From the NCBI GenBank assembly GCA_030538425.1, contig JAUNTZ010000024.1, positions 1 to 38,643 of the forward strand: a DNA stretch of 38,643 bases, in the 5' to 3' direction. The DNA is from Paracoccus sp. (in: a-proteobacteria) (GTDB lineage: Bacteria; Pseudomonadota; Alphaproteobacteria; Rhodobacterales; Rhodobacteraceae). Below are positions 16,438 through 24,848 of this stretch, piece after piece. The position numbers were made by a program, and so were the translations under genes. Positions within the stretch are counted from its first letter, which is position 1; each line of letters starts with the position of its first letter. The notes under the pieces were generated by a model that saw nothing but the letters and a program-made list of their open reading frames with translations, was not told the DNA's origin and ran no database searches.

Positions 16438-17118
16438 TTGGGCGACGATCACGAATATGAGCCTCAGACGCCCGGCGACGATCTGGCCGAGCGCAAGATG
16501 CGGTTCCTGTTCCAGCTTCGCTCTCGCGGGGTGACCAATCCGCGCGTGCTGGCCGCGATGGAGCAGATCGACCGTGGCGCCTTCGTGCGCGGCCATTTCG
16601 CCGACCGCGCCTATGAGGACACGCCGCTGCCGATCCCATGCGGGCAGACGATCAGCCAGCCCTCGGTTGTCGGGCTGATGACGCAGGCGCTTGATCCCGG
16701 CCCGCGCGACACGGTGCTGGAGATCGGCACCGGCTCGGGCTATCAGGCGGCGATCCTCTCGGTGCTGTGCCGCCGCGTCTACACGGTCGAGCGCCACCGC
16801 CCGCTTGTGACTGAGGCCGAGGCGCTCTTCGCCGAGCTTCGCCTGTCGAACATCACGGCGCGGCTATCGGATGGATCGTTCGGCCTTCCCGAACAGGCCC
16901 CCTTCGACCGCATCATCGTGACCGCCGCCGCCGAGGACCCGCCCGGCCCTCTCTTGGCGCAGCTCAAGATCGGCGGTATCATGGTAGTTCCGGTCGGCCA
17001 GTCCGACGCGGTGCAGACATTGATCCGGGTTCACCGGACGGAAACAGGCTTTGATTACGACGAGATGCGTCAGGTCCGCTTTGTCCCCCTGGTCGAGGGG
17101 CTGGGACAAGCGGGCTAA
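16438..17118 (+). CDS. pcm: Protein-L-isoaspartate O-methyltransferase
   Basis: Encodes 226 residues if the TTG at 16438 is used. It uses S-adenosylmethionine to methylate isoaspartyl residues for repair of aged proteins. The sequence shows [27 protein letters not shown] (substrate-side signature) and [16 protein letters not shown] (SAM motif I), then [21 protein letters not shown]. The first good ATG in frame is at 16498 ([12 protein letters not shown]), which would remove about 20 residues; family members usually have the AERKMRFL stretch preceded by a short tail, so I favour the TTG. It is one of two PCMT-like genes in the window (see 21129-21782) and the one with standard motifs. Confidence 0.94.
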   Translation: MGDDHEYEPQTPGDDLAERKMRFLFQLRSRGVTNPRVLAAMEQIDRGAFVRGHFADRAYEDTPLPIPCGQTISQPSVVGLMTQALDPGPRDTVLEIGTGSGYQAAILSVLCRRVYTVERHRPLVTEAEALFAELRLSNITARLSDGSFGLPEQAPFDRIIVTAAAEDPPGPLLAQLKIGGIMVVPVGQSDAVQTLIRVHRTETGFDYDEMRQVRFVPLVEGLGQAG

Positions 17119-17728
17119 GCCGGACCAGGCCCGGCGGCGCACCACTCTAGCGCGAAAGATGAGGGCAGTTCACATGCGCGACGAAAGAGGCATTGAGATG
17201 GCGGCAGGCGGCGATGTGTCGGGTTGTGGGGTCGCGGAAGGTAGCGTGGGCATGGGCGGGCTGATGCGTGGTTGCAGGGGCGCTCTGGCAGCGGTTTCGG
17301 CGGACGCAACGCCGGATGGTATGGCCCAAGGCGCGCAAATGCGTGATGGCAGGGATGATGCTCTGGCGCCGGACATCGCGGGCGATGGCGCCGCATCATT
17401 TACCGGCAATCGAAATGCGGCACCCTCGGCACAGACCGCACCGGCCCGCGATGGCGCGGTTCAAGGCGGACGAATGCGCGGTGGGAGAGGTGACGCTCTG
17501 GTGTCGGATATGCGGGGCGACGGCGGTGCAGCGTCATTGATCGGCAAGCGAATGGCGGCACCCTTGGCGCAGATCCCTCCGGCGCGCGATGGAGCGAAAC
17601 CGCTGGACAAGGAGAGCCGCCAGCGACCGGATATTCACGCGGCTTGCCGGGCTGCGGGCAGCATCCGCGAGGGCAGCCGCAGCGCGTCCGAAGTGAGCCG
17701 TCCGAAGGCCACGCCGTCGCCTCATACG
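17119..17728 (+). repeat. In-frame repeat-bearing stretch between pcm and nlpD
   Basis: These 610 bp have no stop codon in the nlpD frame. From 17174 they read as four units that each open with Met-Arg-x-x-Arg, at 17174, 17264, 17339 and 17474 (spacing 90, 75 and 135 bp, all multiples of three). The last two units match over about 40 codons, both ending in PARDGA. By hand count their differences fall 3, 9 and 16 at first, second and third codon positions, and 11 of the 16 are synonymous. That pattern favours translation, although G+C at third positions (about 63 % by eye) is below that of neighbouring genes. Possible starts are ATG at 17159 and 17174. It could be an N-terminal extension of NlpD or decaying DNA. 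Confidence 0.7.
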
Positions 17729-18754
17729 ATGATCCGCGCGGCGGCGATGGCTTCGGTGGTTCTTCTGGCGGCCTGTCAGCCCGGCGGGATGGGCGGGATG
17801 ATCGGCGGGCAGATGCCCGATGCCGAGGCCGCCGCCGATCTGGGGGTTGGCCCTGCTGCAGCCTCACCTGCGCAGCCGCAGGTCGTTGACCCGTTCGCGG
17901 GACAGGGCGTCGCGCCGCCAAGCGTGCCTGCGGCGGCAGGAGGACAGCGCGGGCCGGTCACCGCCGAAGGCGTCGATCTGGCGCGCCTGCCCGAACCGAC
18001 CGCCGGGGCAGCAACACCGCCGCCCGCGCCCGCAGCCGGGGCAACCACGGCGCCCGCGCCGCGCCCGGGCGCCACCGCCGCACCCGCCGCCGCCCGCAGC
18101 CATACCGTTGCGGCGGGTGAAACGGCGTGGTCGATTGCCCGGCGCCATGATGTCAGCGTGCAGTCTTTGGCGCAGGCCAATAATCTTGACACCAGCATGA
18201 CCGTGCGGGTTGGGCAGACCCTGACCATTCCGGCCAGTGGCGGCGCCGCGGCGCAAGCGGGCGTCACCGCCCCCGGCCAAGGCTCGCCCACGCCAGAGCC
18301 GCCTTCGGCTGCGACGCCATTGCCGGATGAGCGCACCTCGCCCGCAGCCGCCCCCGCACCGCGCCCAAACGCACCCAATCTGGGCGCCACACGGACCGCG
18401 CAATCGGGTTCGGGCCGGTTCCGCATGCCGGTCGCGGGCGCGATCACCCGCACCTATAGCCGTGGCACCCATGACGGCATCGCGATTTCCGCGCCCACCG
18501 GCACCAATGTGGTGGCCGCAGGTGCGGGCGAGGTGGCAGCGATCACGCAGGACACCAACGGCACGCAGATCGTGGTTCTGCGCCATAGCGACGGGCTGCT
18601 GACCGTCTATGCGGGGCTTGGCCGGGTGAGCGTCGCGCAAGGAGCGCAGGTCACGGCTGGCCAGACGATCGGGACATCGGGCGCGACCGGCTCGCTTCAT
18701 TTCGAGGTGCGGCGTGGGTATGACAGCGTGAATCCTGAGGATTACCTAGGCTAG
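17729..18754 (+). CDS. nlpD: NlpD-like LysM / degenerate M23 lipoprotein
   Basis: Encodes 341 residues from the ATG at 17729, which gives a lipoprotein signal (VLLAAC, acylated Cys16). A Pro/Ala-rich linker follows, then a LysM domain (HTVAAGETAWSIARRHDVSV to VGQTLTIP, about 128-170), another linker, and a C-terminal LytM/M23 domain (from about residue 232). Two of the expected zinc ligands are missing: the HxxxD motif reads H248-D-G-I-A252, and the HxH motif reads S322-L-H324. Such degenerate LytM proteins, like E. coli NlpD and EnvC, activate cell-wall amidases at the septum instead of cutting peptidoglycan. The surE-pcm-nlpD order supports the name. The frame is open for 600 bp upstream without a stop, so a longer product is possible. 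Confidence 0.9.
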   Translation: MIRAAAMASVVLLAACQPGGMGGMIGGQMPDAEAAADLGVGPAAASPAQPQVVDPFAGQGVAPPSVPAAAGGQRGPVTAEGVDLARLPEPTAGAATPPPAPAAGATTAPAPRPGATAAPAAARSHTVAAGETAWSIARRHDVSVQSLAQANNLDTSMTVRVGQTLTIPASGGAAAQAGVTAPGQGSPTPEPPSAATPLPDERTSPAAAPAPRPNAPNLGATRTAQSGSGRFRMPVAGAITRTYSRGTHDGIAISAPTGTNVVAAGAGEVAAITQDTNGTQIVVLRHSDGLLTVYAGLGRVSVAQGAQVTAGQTIGTSGATGSLHFEVRRGYDSVNPEDYLG

Positions 18755-18810
18755 GCCGCTCGAAGCATGGGCGGGGCGCGGTGTTAATACATTCGCGCCC
18801 CCGCCATTCC

Positions 18811-18969
18811 GCGCAAGATTCCGACGCCGGTGCAGCGCATGAACCCTTCACCGCGCGCCCCCAAGCTTCCCGTCAGGCGGTGCCGATACCTCTTGCCACA
18901 GCCATATCTCAGGCGTTGAGCCCGGCCAAAATCGCAGCGGCCACCTTCTGACGCACGACGCAGCGTAGG
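18811..18969. repeat. Tandem duplication unit A, with decayed copy of the PopZ-like gene's 3' end
   Basis: This 159-bp unit is directly followed by unit B (18970-19127), about 70-75 % identical by eye. On the minus strand, bases about 18909-18966 read LRCVVRQKVAAAILAGLNA and then TGA, matching the end of the intact gene (LRRVVRQEVAAAISAGLKV, TGA at 19067-19069) exactly 158 bp away. A shorter, poorer third copy may precede it (about 18777-18810, GCGGTGTTAATAC resembling GCGGTGCCGATAC). The 312-bp gap between nlpD and the PopZ-like gene consists mainly of these units. Confidence 0.85.
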
Positions 18970-19127
18970 GCGCCAGATCGAAGCGCCGGTGCAAGGCATC
19001 GACCCTGCGCCGCGCGCCCACAAACCCGCTTACCGTCGCGCGGGATCAATACCCGCGCCACAGCCCTCAGACCTTGAGCCCGGCTGAAATCGCAGCCGCC
19101 ACTTCCTGGCGCACGACGCGGCGCAGG
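18970..19127. repeat. Tandem duplication unit B, overlapping the true 3' end of the PopZ-like gene
   Basis: This is the gene-proximal unit. Bases 19067-19127 are the coding end of the PopZ-like gene; the rest lies downstream of its stop. A GCGCGGG/CCCGCGC hairpin (19038-19044 with 19052-19058), nine bases past the stop, may act as a terminator although no T-run follows; the matching place in unit A no longer forms it. Confidence 0.85.
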
Positions 19128-19684
19128 TTGCGGCTGATGCGGTCGCCCATGTCGCCCTGAAACTCTTGGCGGATCACGTCGCGGACAAGGCTGCGCAGCG
19201 CGTTGCCGCCCGACACAGGGTCCTCACCCTCATCCATGTCCAAGGCGAACAGATCGAAGCCGTCATCCTGTTCGGTGCTGCGGGCGACGTTATCATTGCG
19301 GTGCAGTTCTGCCACGTTCATAAGCTCATCCTTCTCAGTTGTGGGGGTATCAGAGGCGGGCACCATCGCCGCCTCATCCAGAATCAGGGGGGCGTCGCCG
19401 GGATCTGCCTCGGGCGTGCCAAAAGCATCCTCAAGCGCGGCCAGTTCCTGCGCGATCACACCGCGCAACCGCTCGGACCGGGGGCCAAGCGGCATGGTCG
19501 GGCGAATCACGCCAAGCGAATCGGCGCGGCTGGCGCGGGGCGCGAAATCGGGCATCCCGTCCTCTTGCGCGATCAGTTGGCGAATCGAGGCCAGAACGTC
19601 GCCGATATGTTCGGATTCAGAGCCGCGCGGGCTGCCCGGAGCGGGGCGCGAGGGCGGCGAGAGGGGCTGGGCCAGTTCAGACAT
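19067..19684 (-). CDS. PopZ-like (DUF2497-type) protein
   Basis: Encodes 205 residues from the ATG at 19684. It has the outline of the alphaproteobacterial polar-organizing protein PopZ: a short N-terminal helix block (EHIGDVLASIRQLIAQED, resembling the PopZ SMEDILASIRRIIAED block), a long acidic and Pro-containing middle without obvious fold, and a C-terminal helical block (ALRSLVRDVIRQEFQGDMGDRI, RNLRRVVRQEVAAAI). In PopZ the C-terminus drives self-assembly into a polar hub. Similarity is weak outside the ends, so it may be a related Rhodobacterales family. It follows tolC by 26 bp on the same strand. Its 3' end has been tandemly duplicated. Confidence 0.7.
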   Translation of the reverse strand: MSELAQPLSPPSRPAPGSPRGSESEHIGDVLASIRQLIAQEDGMPDFAPRASRADSLGVIRPTMPLGPRSERLRGVIAQELAALEDAFGTPEADPGDAPLILDEAAMVPASDTPTTEKDELMNVAELHRNDNVARSTEQDDGFDLFALDMDEGEDPVSGGNALRSLVRDVIRQEFQGDMGDRISRNLRRVVRQEVAAAISAGLKV

Positions 19685-19710
19685 GGCAGCCCCCCGCAAT
19701 GGTGCAGAGC

Positions 19711-21108
19711 CTAGCGCCGCAGCCGGTCCAGAACCCGGTCAAGGTTTTCACCTTGCCGGCTGGTATAGGGCGCATTCGAGACCGCATTGTAATTCGCTGA
19801 TGGGTCATAGGTGGGTATCCCCAGTTGAAGATGTTCTACCGTCAACAAACCCATAGCAGCCAAAAGTTGATAATGTGCTAACTGGAGCGAAGCTTCTGCG
19901 GAAATCAGGTCCGCCTGCGCAGAAAGCAGCGATTGTTCAGCATCCAGCACGTCCAGCGTGGTGCGCGCGCCCAGCTGCGCCTCTTCGCGGACGCCGGAAT
20001 AGGCCTGCCGCGCCGCCTCGATCTGCTGGCGAATCGCACTGATCTGCGCATTGGCGATGTCGATATTCGCCCATGCGGTCGCGACCGATTGCGCCACCTG
20101 ACGCGAGCCTTGCAGCAGCGCCGAGCGCGCCGCATCACGCTGCGCCATCGCCTGACGCGAGGCCGAGGACAACCGCCCGCCCGAATAGAGCGTCTGCGAC
20201 AGATCAAGCCCGACCTGCGCGCCGCCAACCGTCGCATGACCGCCCATCCCGTCGGGCGTGTTGCGCACCGAAACACCGGCAGACCCGCTCAGCGTCGGGC
20301 TGCGCTCGGTATTGGCCGCAGCCACTGCCAGTTCGGCCACCGCGACCTGACGCTGCGCCTGAAGCACGCCAGGATGGGTGGCCTGCGCCGTGCGCTGCGC
20401 CGCCTCAAGCGAGGCCGGGCGCTGCGGCAAGGGCGGCGGGGCGGCCAGATCGCCGGGGCGGGCGCCCACGGCGGCGGTGTAGTTTTCCCGCGCAATCTCA
20501 AGCTGACCCTCGGCGGCAGACAGGCCCGCACGCGCCCCGGCCACCCGCGCACCGGCCAACGCAACGTCGGTGATGGTGATCTCACCCACCTCAAAACGGG
20601 CGCGGGCGGCGTCCTCTTCCTGACCGATCACACGCAGCGAATTGCGCTGCAAGGCGACCTGTTCCGCGGCCGAGCGCACATCCATAAAGGCGCGAACGGC
20701 GGAAAACAGCACGTCCTGCTCAATCGCCAGAAGCTGATAGCGGGTCGCCATGACGCTTTCCTTCGCCATGTCGATCTGGATTTGCGAACGCCCCCAGTCG
20801 AACAGCGTCATCTGCGCGCCAAGGGTCGCCGCGCTTGAACGGCGCCATTCCTCGGTCATCGAGGTATATTGGAACTCATGCGTCAGCGACCATTGCACCA
20901 CCGGGCGCAGCCGGGCCATGGCCTGCGCGACATCCTCATCCGAGGCGCGCAGCACAGCGCGGTTCTGGTCCAGAAGCGCGGAATGGCGATAGGCACCGAC
21001 CAGCGCATCACCCAGCGATTGCGCCCATGCCGGAGCGGCAAGGCCACCCAGACACAGCGCGGTGGCGGTCACGCGCAGCGCGCGGCGCAACCCTTTTGCG
21101 AAAGCCAT
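19711..21108 (-). CDS. tolC: TolC-family outer membrane channel
   Basis: A 465-residue outer membrane efflux protein. A signal peptide (ending PAWAQ, about residue 30) is followed by two similar halves, each with long heptad-rich helices and short strands (LGDALVGAYRHSALLDQNRA, later QRTAQATHPGVLQAQRQVAVAELAVAAANTERSPTLSGS). Features such as AQLGARTTLDVLDAEQSLLSAQ and LQLAHYQLLAAMGLLT near the end are the classic TolC equatorial and helical signatures. It serves type I secretion and RND or ABC efflux; no dedicated partner lies alongside, although an ABC exporter is encoded at 11839-13572. It sits 20 bp behind the PCMT-like gene and 26 bp before the PopZ-like gene, so the three probably form an operon. 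Confidence 0.94.
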   Translation of the reverse strand: MAFAKGLRRALRVTATALCLGGLAAPAWAQSLGDALVGAYRHSALLDQNRAVLRASDEDVAQAMARLRPVVQWSLTHEFQYTSMTEEWRRSSAATLGAQMTLFDWGRSQIQIDMAKESVMATRYQLLAIEQDVLFSAVRAFMDVRSAAEQVALQRNSLRVIGQEEDAARARFEVGEITITDVALAGARVAGARAGLSAAEGQLEIARENYTAAVGARPGDLAAPPPLPQRPASLEAAQRTAQATHPGVLQAQRQVAVAELAVAAANTERSPTLSGSAGVSVRNTPDGMGGHATVGGAQVGLDLSQTLYSGGRLSSASRQAMAQRDAARSALLQGSRQVAQSVATAWANIDIANAQISAIRQQIEAARQAYSGVREEAQLGARTTLDVLDAEQSLLSAQADLISAEASLQLAHYQLLAAMGLLTVEHLQLGIPTYDPSANYNAVSNAPYTSRQGENLDRVLDRLRR

Positions 21109-21128
21109 CGGGTCAGCCCTTTCGTCGA

Positions 21129-21782
21129 TCAGAAAACAAAGCCGGTCTGGCGCACAAAGCCCGGAAGCAGCGGCGCCGAGGCGTTGAAGGCATAGCGCCA
21201 GTTCACGCGCCCGTCGATCTTGTGGCCAAGCCGGACCGTGCCAAGCTGGCCTTCCATGAACAGCGCCACGATCCGCCCGCCATCGCGCAGTTGCGCGATC
21301 AACTCATCCGGGATCTCCTCGACCGCGCCGCCCACGAAAATCGCGTCAAACGGGCCTTGCGCGGGGGCGCCGGTGGTGAGGCCTGCGTTGATCACGGCGA
21401 CATTATGGGCATCGGTGGCGGCCAGCCGGGCCTCGGCCTCACGGACCAGTTCGGCATCATCCTCAACCGCGACCACCGCGCCCGCCATCCGCGACAGCAG
21501 CGCCGAGGCATAGCCATAGCCGCAGGCCAGATCCATCACCAGCTCACCCGGCTGGACGTTCAGCGCCTCAAGCATCTTGCCGATGGTGCGCGGCTCAAAC
21601 AGGATGCGTCCGGGGGCAACGGGGACATTCTCACCCAGATAGGCCAGTTCCGACGCCTGAGGCGGCAGGAACGCCTCACGCGGGACGTTCAGGAACGCCT
21701 CAAGCACATGGTATCTGGTGACTTCGTTCGGGCGGATCTGAGTGTCCACCATCATGGTCCGGCGGGCGGCGTAATCGACCAT
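21129..21782 (-). CDS. PCMT-like methyltransferase (second copy, divergent)
   Basis: A 217-residue member of the protein-L-isoaspartate methyltransferase family, but with altered signatures. SAM motif I reads [18 protein letters not shown], with Asp in place of the usual Glu-Ile-Gly-Thr; the pre-motif region reads [15 protein letters not shown] where genuine PCMT has TISQPxxVxxM. [21 protein letters not shown] occupies the place of the usual TAAxxxxP stretch. These changes suggest a different substrate from true PCMT, which is encoded at 16438-17118. Position directly upstream of tolC, with 20 bp between, appears typical for Rhodobacterales as far as I recall. A -10-like CATAAT lies about 25 bases upstream of the ATG. 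Confidence 0.87.
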   Translation of the reverse strand: MVDYAARRTMMVDTQIRPNEVTRYHVLEAFLNVPREAFLPPQASELAYLGENVPVAPGRILFEPRTIGKMLEALNVQPGELVMDLACGYGYASALLSRMAGAVVAVEDDAELVREAEARLAATDAHNVAVINAGLTTGAPAQGPFDAIFVGGAVEEIPDELIAQLRDGGRIVALFMEGQLGTVRLGHKIDGRVNWRYAFNASAPLLPGFVRQTGFVF

Positions 21783-21885
21783 TGTTCAGCCTCGGCAACG
21801 TCATTATGCATATGTCTTGCCACGAAACCGCGATGGGGGCAACGCAGGGTTTGCGCTTGGGGCGGCGATTCCTGGCCGGCCCGGA

Positions 21886-23106
21886 TCAGGCCGGGCCATG
21901 CGATTCGACCCAGTCGATCAGGCGTGGCAGCGAATGGCGATGGAGGTCATAGCCGCCCGCGATCCGCGCCCGCGCCGCCTGCCCCCGCGAGGGCGCATCG
22001 GGGTCGCCCTCAAGCCCCCGGATCAGTGCGGCCTCAAGTGCCGCGCGGTCAAAGAACGGCACTAGGCAGCCCTCAACCCCGTCGGTGATGAATTCGCGCA
22101 CCGGCTCGGTATCCGAGGCGACGATATTCGCGCCCATCGCCATCGCCTCAGTCAGGGACCATGACAGCACAAAGGGATAGGTCAGATAGCAATGCACCCG
22201 CCCCGCCTGAATGACGCGGGTGTAATCGGCATAGGATAAGGGGCCGGTGAAATGGATGCGCGAGAGATCAAGCTGGCCGTCCAGCTCGGCCAGAAGCTTC
22301 GTCTTCCAGTCAGGCGCATCGCGCGGCGGGAAGCCGTAGCTGGTGATATTGCGCCCCACAATCACCACCCGCGCATTGGGCCTCGCCCGCAAAACCTCTG
22401 GCAGAGCGCGCATAAAGACGTGAAAGCCGCGATAGGGCTCCAACCCCCGGCCAATATAGGTCAGAACCTCATCGCCCGCCGCGATCTGGGTGCCGTCGGG
22501 CAGCGTGACCCGCGCGGCAGGATCGGGGCGCAGCCGGTCGGTGTCGATGCCGTCATGGATCACGGTGATCTTGTCTTGCAGCTCCGCCGGATAGCTTTCG
22601 GCCTGATAGCGGGTCGGAGACAGCGCCGCATCGGCCTGCAACATCGCGACCGCCATCGGCCCCATCCGCGCCACAGATGAAAAGCGCGCGCCGTCCGGGT
22701 CGGTATCAAACTCGGGATCGAAGCCCACATCATGCCCGCGCGAGCGATAGTAAAGCTCGGCATAAAGCAGCAGCTTCGCCTCGGGCCAGATCTCGCGCAG
22801 CATCAGCGTCTCACCCCAGCCGGGATGGCCGAAAATCAGGTCCGGCACATAACCGTGGCGGTCGCGCAGGGCCCGCGCGCCGCGCGCGACCAGATAGGCG
22901 CGTTCCAGCATATCCGCGTTGAATTTGCCCAGTCGCGGGGAGATCTCAACCTTGGGCGGGGTGGCATAGCGGGCCACCTGAACGGGCGCGGGCTTCTTGT
23001 TCTTGTCGTCGGTCAGGCCCAGAACCTCATGCCCGCGCGCGGCCAGCGCCGGGGCCAGATGCAGGAACTGGCCCGGAAAGTTCTGATGGACCAGAAGGAT
23101 TTTCAT
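21886..23106 (-). CDS. Group 4 (GT-B) glycosyltransferase
   Basis: Encodes 406 residues with a Rossmann start MKILLVHQNFPGQFLHLAPALAARGHEV. The donor-binding C-terminal half is recognisable: a GRGLEPYRGFHVFMRALPEVL block, RVVIVGRNITSYG, IHFTGPLSYADYTRVIQAGRVHCYLTYPFVLSWSLTEAMAMG, with the EX7E-type acidic region close behind (ASDTEPVREFI). Glycosyltransferases of this group build cell-surface polysaccharides or modify lipids; the acceptor is unknown. The start overlaps the yejF stop by 4 bases (ATGA), so it is co-expressed with a peptide ABC importer, an unusual partner. A cytoplasmic enzyme with no signal peptide. Confidence 0.9.
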   Translation of the reverse strand: MKILLVHQNFPGQFLHLAPALAARGHEVLGLTDDKNKKPAPVQVARYATPPKVEISPRLGKFNADMLERAYLVARGARALRDRHGYVPDLIFGHPGWGETLMLREIWPEAKLLLYAELYYRSRGHDVGFDPEFDTDPDGARFSSVARMGPMAVAMLQADAALSPTRYQAESYPAELQDKITVIHDGIDTDRLRPDPAARVTLPDGTQIAAGDEVLTYIGRGLEPYRGFHVFMRALPEVLRARPNARVVIVGRNITSYGFPPRDAPDWKTKLLAELDGQLDLSRIHFTGPLSYADYTRVIQAGRVHCYLTYPFVLSWSLTEAMAMGANIVASDTEPVREFITDGVEGCLVPFFDRAALEAALIRGLEGDPDAPSRGQAARARIAGGYDLHRHSLPRLIDWVESHGPA

Positions 23107-24848
23107 GCCTGACGGTCGCGAAAGGCCGCATCCATCAGCGCGCGGGTATATTCGGTTTGCGGCGCATCGAAGATCTGCGCGGTCTCACCCTGTTCGATCA
23201 CATCGCCCGCGCGCATCACCATGATCTTGTGCGACATGGCGCGCACCACCCGCAGATCGTGGCTGATGAACAAAAAGGCCAGCCCATGCTTGCGTTGCAA
23301 CCCGCGCAGCAACTCGACAATCTGGACCTGAACGGTCATGTCGAGCGCGCTTGTCGGCTCATCCAGCACTACGACTCTGGGGCGCAGGATCATGGCGCGG
23401 GCAATCGCGATGCGCTGACGCTGACCGCCGGAGAACTCATGCGGGTAGCGGTGCATCATCTCGGGCGCAAGGCCGACCTCAGCCATGATCTCGGCCACCA
23501 TTTCGCGGCGGTTGCGGCCTTTGTCCACGCCGTGAACGCCCAGACCTTCGGCGATGATCTGCTCAACCGTCATGCGCGGGCTGAGGCTGCCGAACGGGTC
23601 CTGAAAGACGATCTGCATATCGCGGCGCAGGCGACGCAAGCGCTTGGCCGTCCATGCCGAAATGTCCTGACCCAGATAAAGGATCGGCCCCTCGCTTTCG
23701 ATCAGCCGCATGATCGCCAGTGCCAGCGTGGTTTTGCCAGAGCCAGATTCGCCCACGATGCCCAGCGTCTCACCCGCGCGCACGCTGACGGTTGCGCCGT
23801 TCACCGCCTTGATATGGCCGACGGTGCGGCGCAGAAAGCCGCGCTTGATCGGGAACCAGACGCGCAGATCACGGGTCGCGACGATCTCGGGCGCGTCGGG
23901 CGCGACGGGTTCCGCCAGCCCTTTCGGCTCAGCGCCCAGCAGTTTGCGGGTATAGGCGTGCTGCGGATTGGCGAAGATCTGCGCGACCGGGCCTTGCTCA
24001 ACGATCTGGCCGTCCTTCATCACGCAAACCCGGTCGGCGATGCGGCGCACGATGCCCAGATCATGGCTGATGAACAGCATCGACAGCCCTTCCGAGGCCT
24101 TGAGTTCCGCCAACAGGTCCAGAATCTGCGCCTGAATGGTCACGTCCAGCGCGGTGGTCGGCTCATCCGCGATGAGCAGTTCGGGCCGGTTCGCCAGCGC
24201 CATGGCGATCATCACCCGCTGACGCTGCCCGCCCGAAAGCTGATGCGGGTAATCGGCCAGCCGGGTTTCGGGGTCGCGGATGCCAACGCGGGTGAGCAGT
24301 TCGATGATCCGAGCCCGCACCGCCGCACCGCGTAAGCCCTGATGCAGCGCGATGCTTTCGGACAACTGCTTTTCCAGCGTGTGCAGCGGGTTGAGCGAGG
24401 TCATCGGCTCTTGAAAGATAAAGCTGATATCATTGCCGCGAATCCGGCGCAGGGTTTTTTCGTCGGCGCCCACCAGTTCCGTGCCGTCATAGCGCACCGA
24501 GCCCGCCAATTCCGCCGAATCGCCCAGCAATTGCACCGTGGACAAGGCCGTCACCGATTTGCCCGAGCCGGATTCACCGACCAGCGCGACCGTCTCACCC
24601 CGCGCGATGTGAAAGCTGACCCCGCGCACGGCGTGATGGATCTTGCCATCCTGACGGAATGAGATGTCCAGCCCCTCAACCGCCAGAACCGCGTCACTCG
24701 GGGCAGAGGGAAGCGGCGCGGCCTCAGGCGCGCCCATCGGACCCGTGCCATCTCCCGGCGCGCGGTCGGGGACGGCGGCGGGCGCGCCCGGAACCGGGAT
24801 CACCGGGGTTTGCGCGGGCGGGCGGGTCGGGTCGTCGTCGCGGCTCAT
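23103..24848 (-). CDS. yejF: YejF-type dual ATPase of a peptide ABC importer
   Basis: A 581-residue protein with two ABC ATPase domains in one chain. The first has Walker A GESGSGKS (about residue 93), signature LSGGQRQRV and LLIADEPTTALD; the second has GESGSGKT (about residue 370), FSGGQRQRI and VVLDEPTSALD, each followed by a C-terminal oligopeptide-type extension (the YTRKLLGAEPKG and EYTRALMDAAF stretches). The first 50 residues are Pro/Ala-rich. It energises the YejB-YejE permease; family members take up peptides such as microcin C and other oligopeptides. Its start overlaps the yejE stop by 4 bases. Confidence 0.94.
   Translation of the reverse strand: MSRDDDPTRPPAQTPVIPVPGAPAAVPDRAPGDGTGPMGAPEAAPLPSAPSDAVLAVEGLDISFRQDGKIHHAVRGVSFHIARGETVALVGESGSGKSVTALSTVQLLGDSAELAGSVRYDGTELVGADEKTLRRIRGNDISFIFQEPMTSLNPLHTLEKQLSESIALHQGLRGAAVRARIIELLTRVGIRDPETRLADYPHQLSGGQRQRVMIAMALANRPELLIADEPTTALDVTIQAQILDLLAELKASEGLSMLFISHDLGIVRRIADRVCVMKDGQIVEQGPVAQIFANPQHAYTRKLLGAEPKGLAEPVAPDAPEIVATRDLRVWFPIKRGFLRRTVGHIKAVNGATVSVRAGETLGIVGESGSGKTTLALAIMRLIESEGPILYLGQDISAWTAKRLRRLRRDMQIVFQDPFGSLSPRMTVEQIIAEGLGVHGVDKGRNRREMVAEIMAEVGLAPEMMHRYPHEFSGGQRQRIAIARAMILRPRVVVLDEPTSALDMTVQVQIVELLRGLQRKHGLAFLFISHDLRVVRAMSHKIMVMRAGDVIEQGETAQIFDAPQTEYTRALMDAAFRDRQA

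Noticed and set aside
17400-17921. Minus-strand frame of about 170 codons across the repeat stretch and the nlpD start
   Set aside because: Arg/Pro/His-rich composition typical of antisense frames in GC-rich DNA; it overlaps the nlpD signal sequence and shows less coding-like change between repeat units than the plus frame.
18784-19023. Small minus-strand frame of 79 codons in the gap after nlpD
   Set aside because: It covers the tandem duplication in a frame different from that of the PopZ-like C-terminus; its apparent internal repeats are explained by the DNA duplication.
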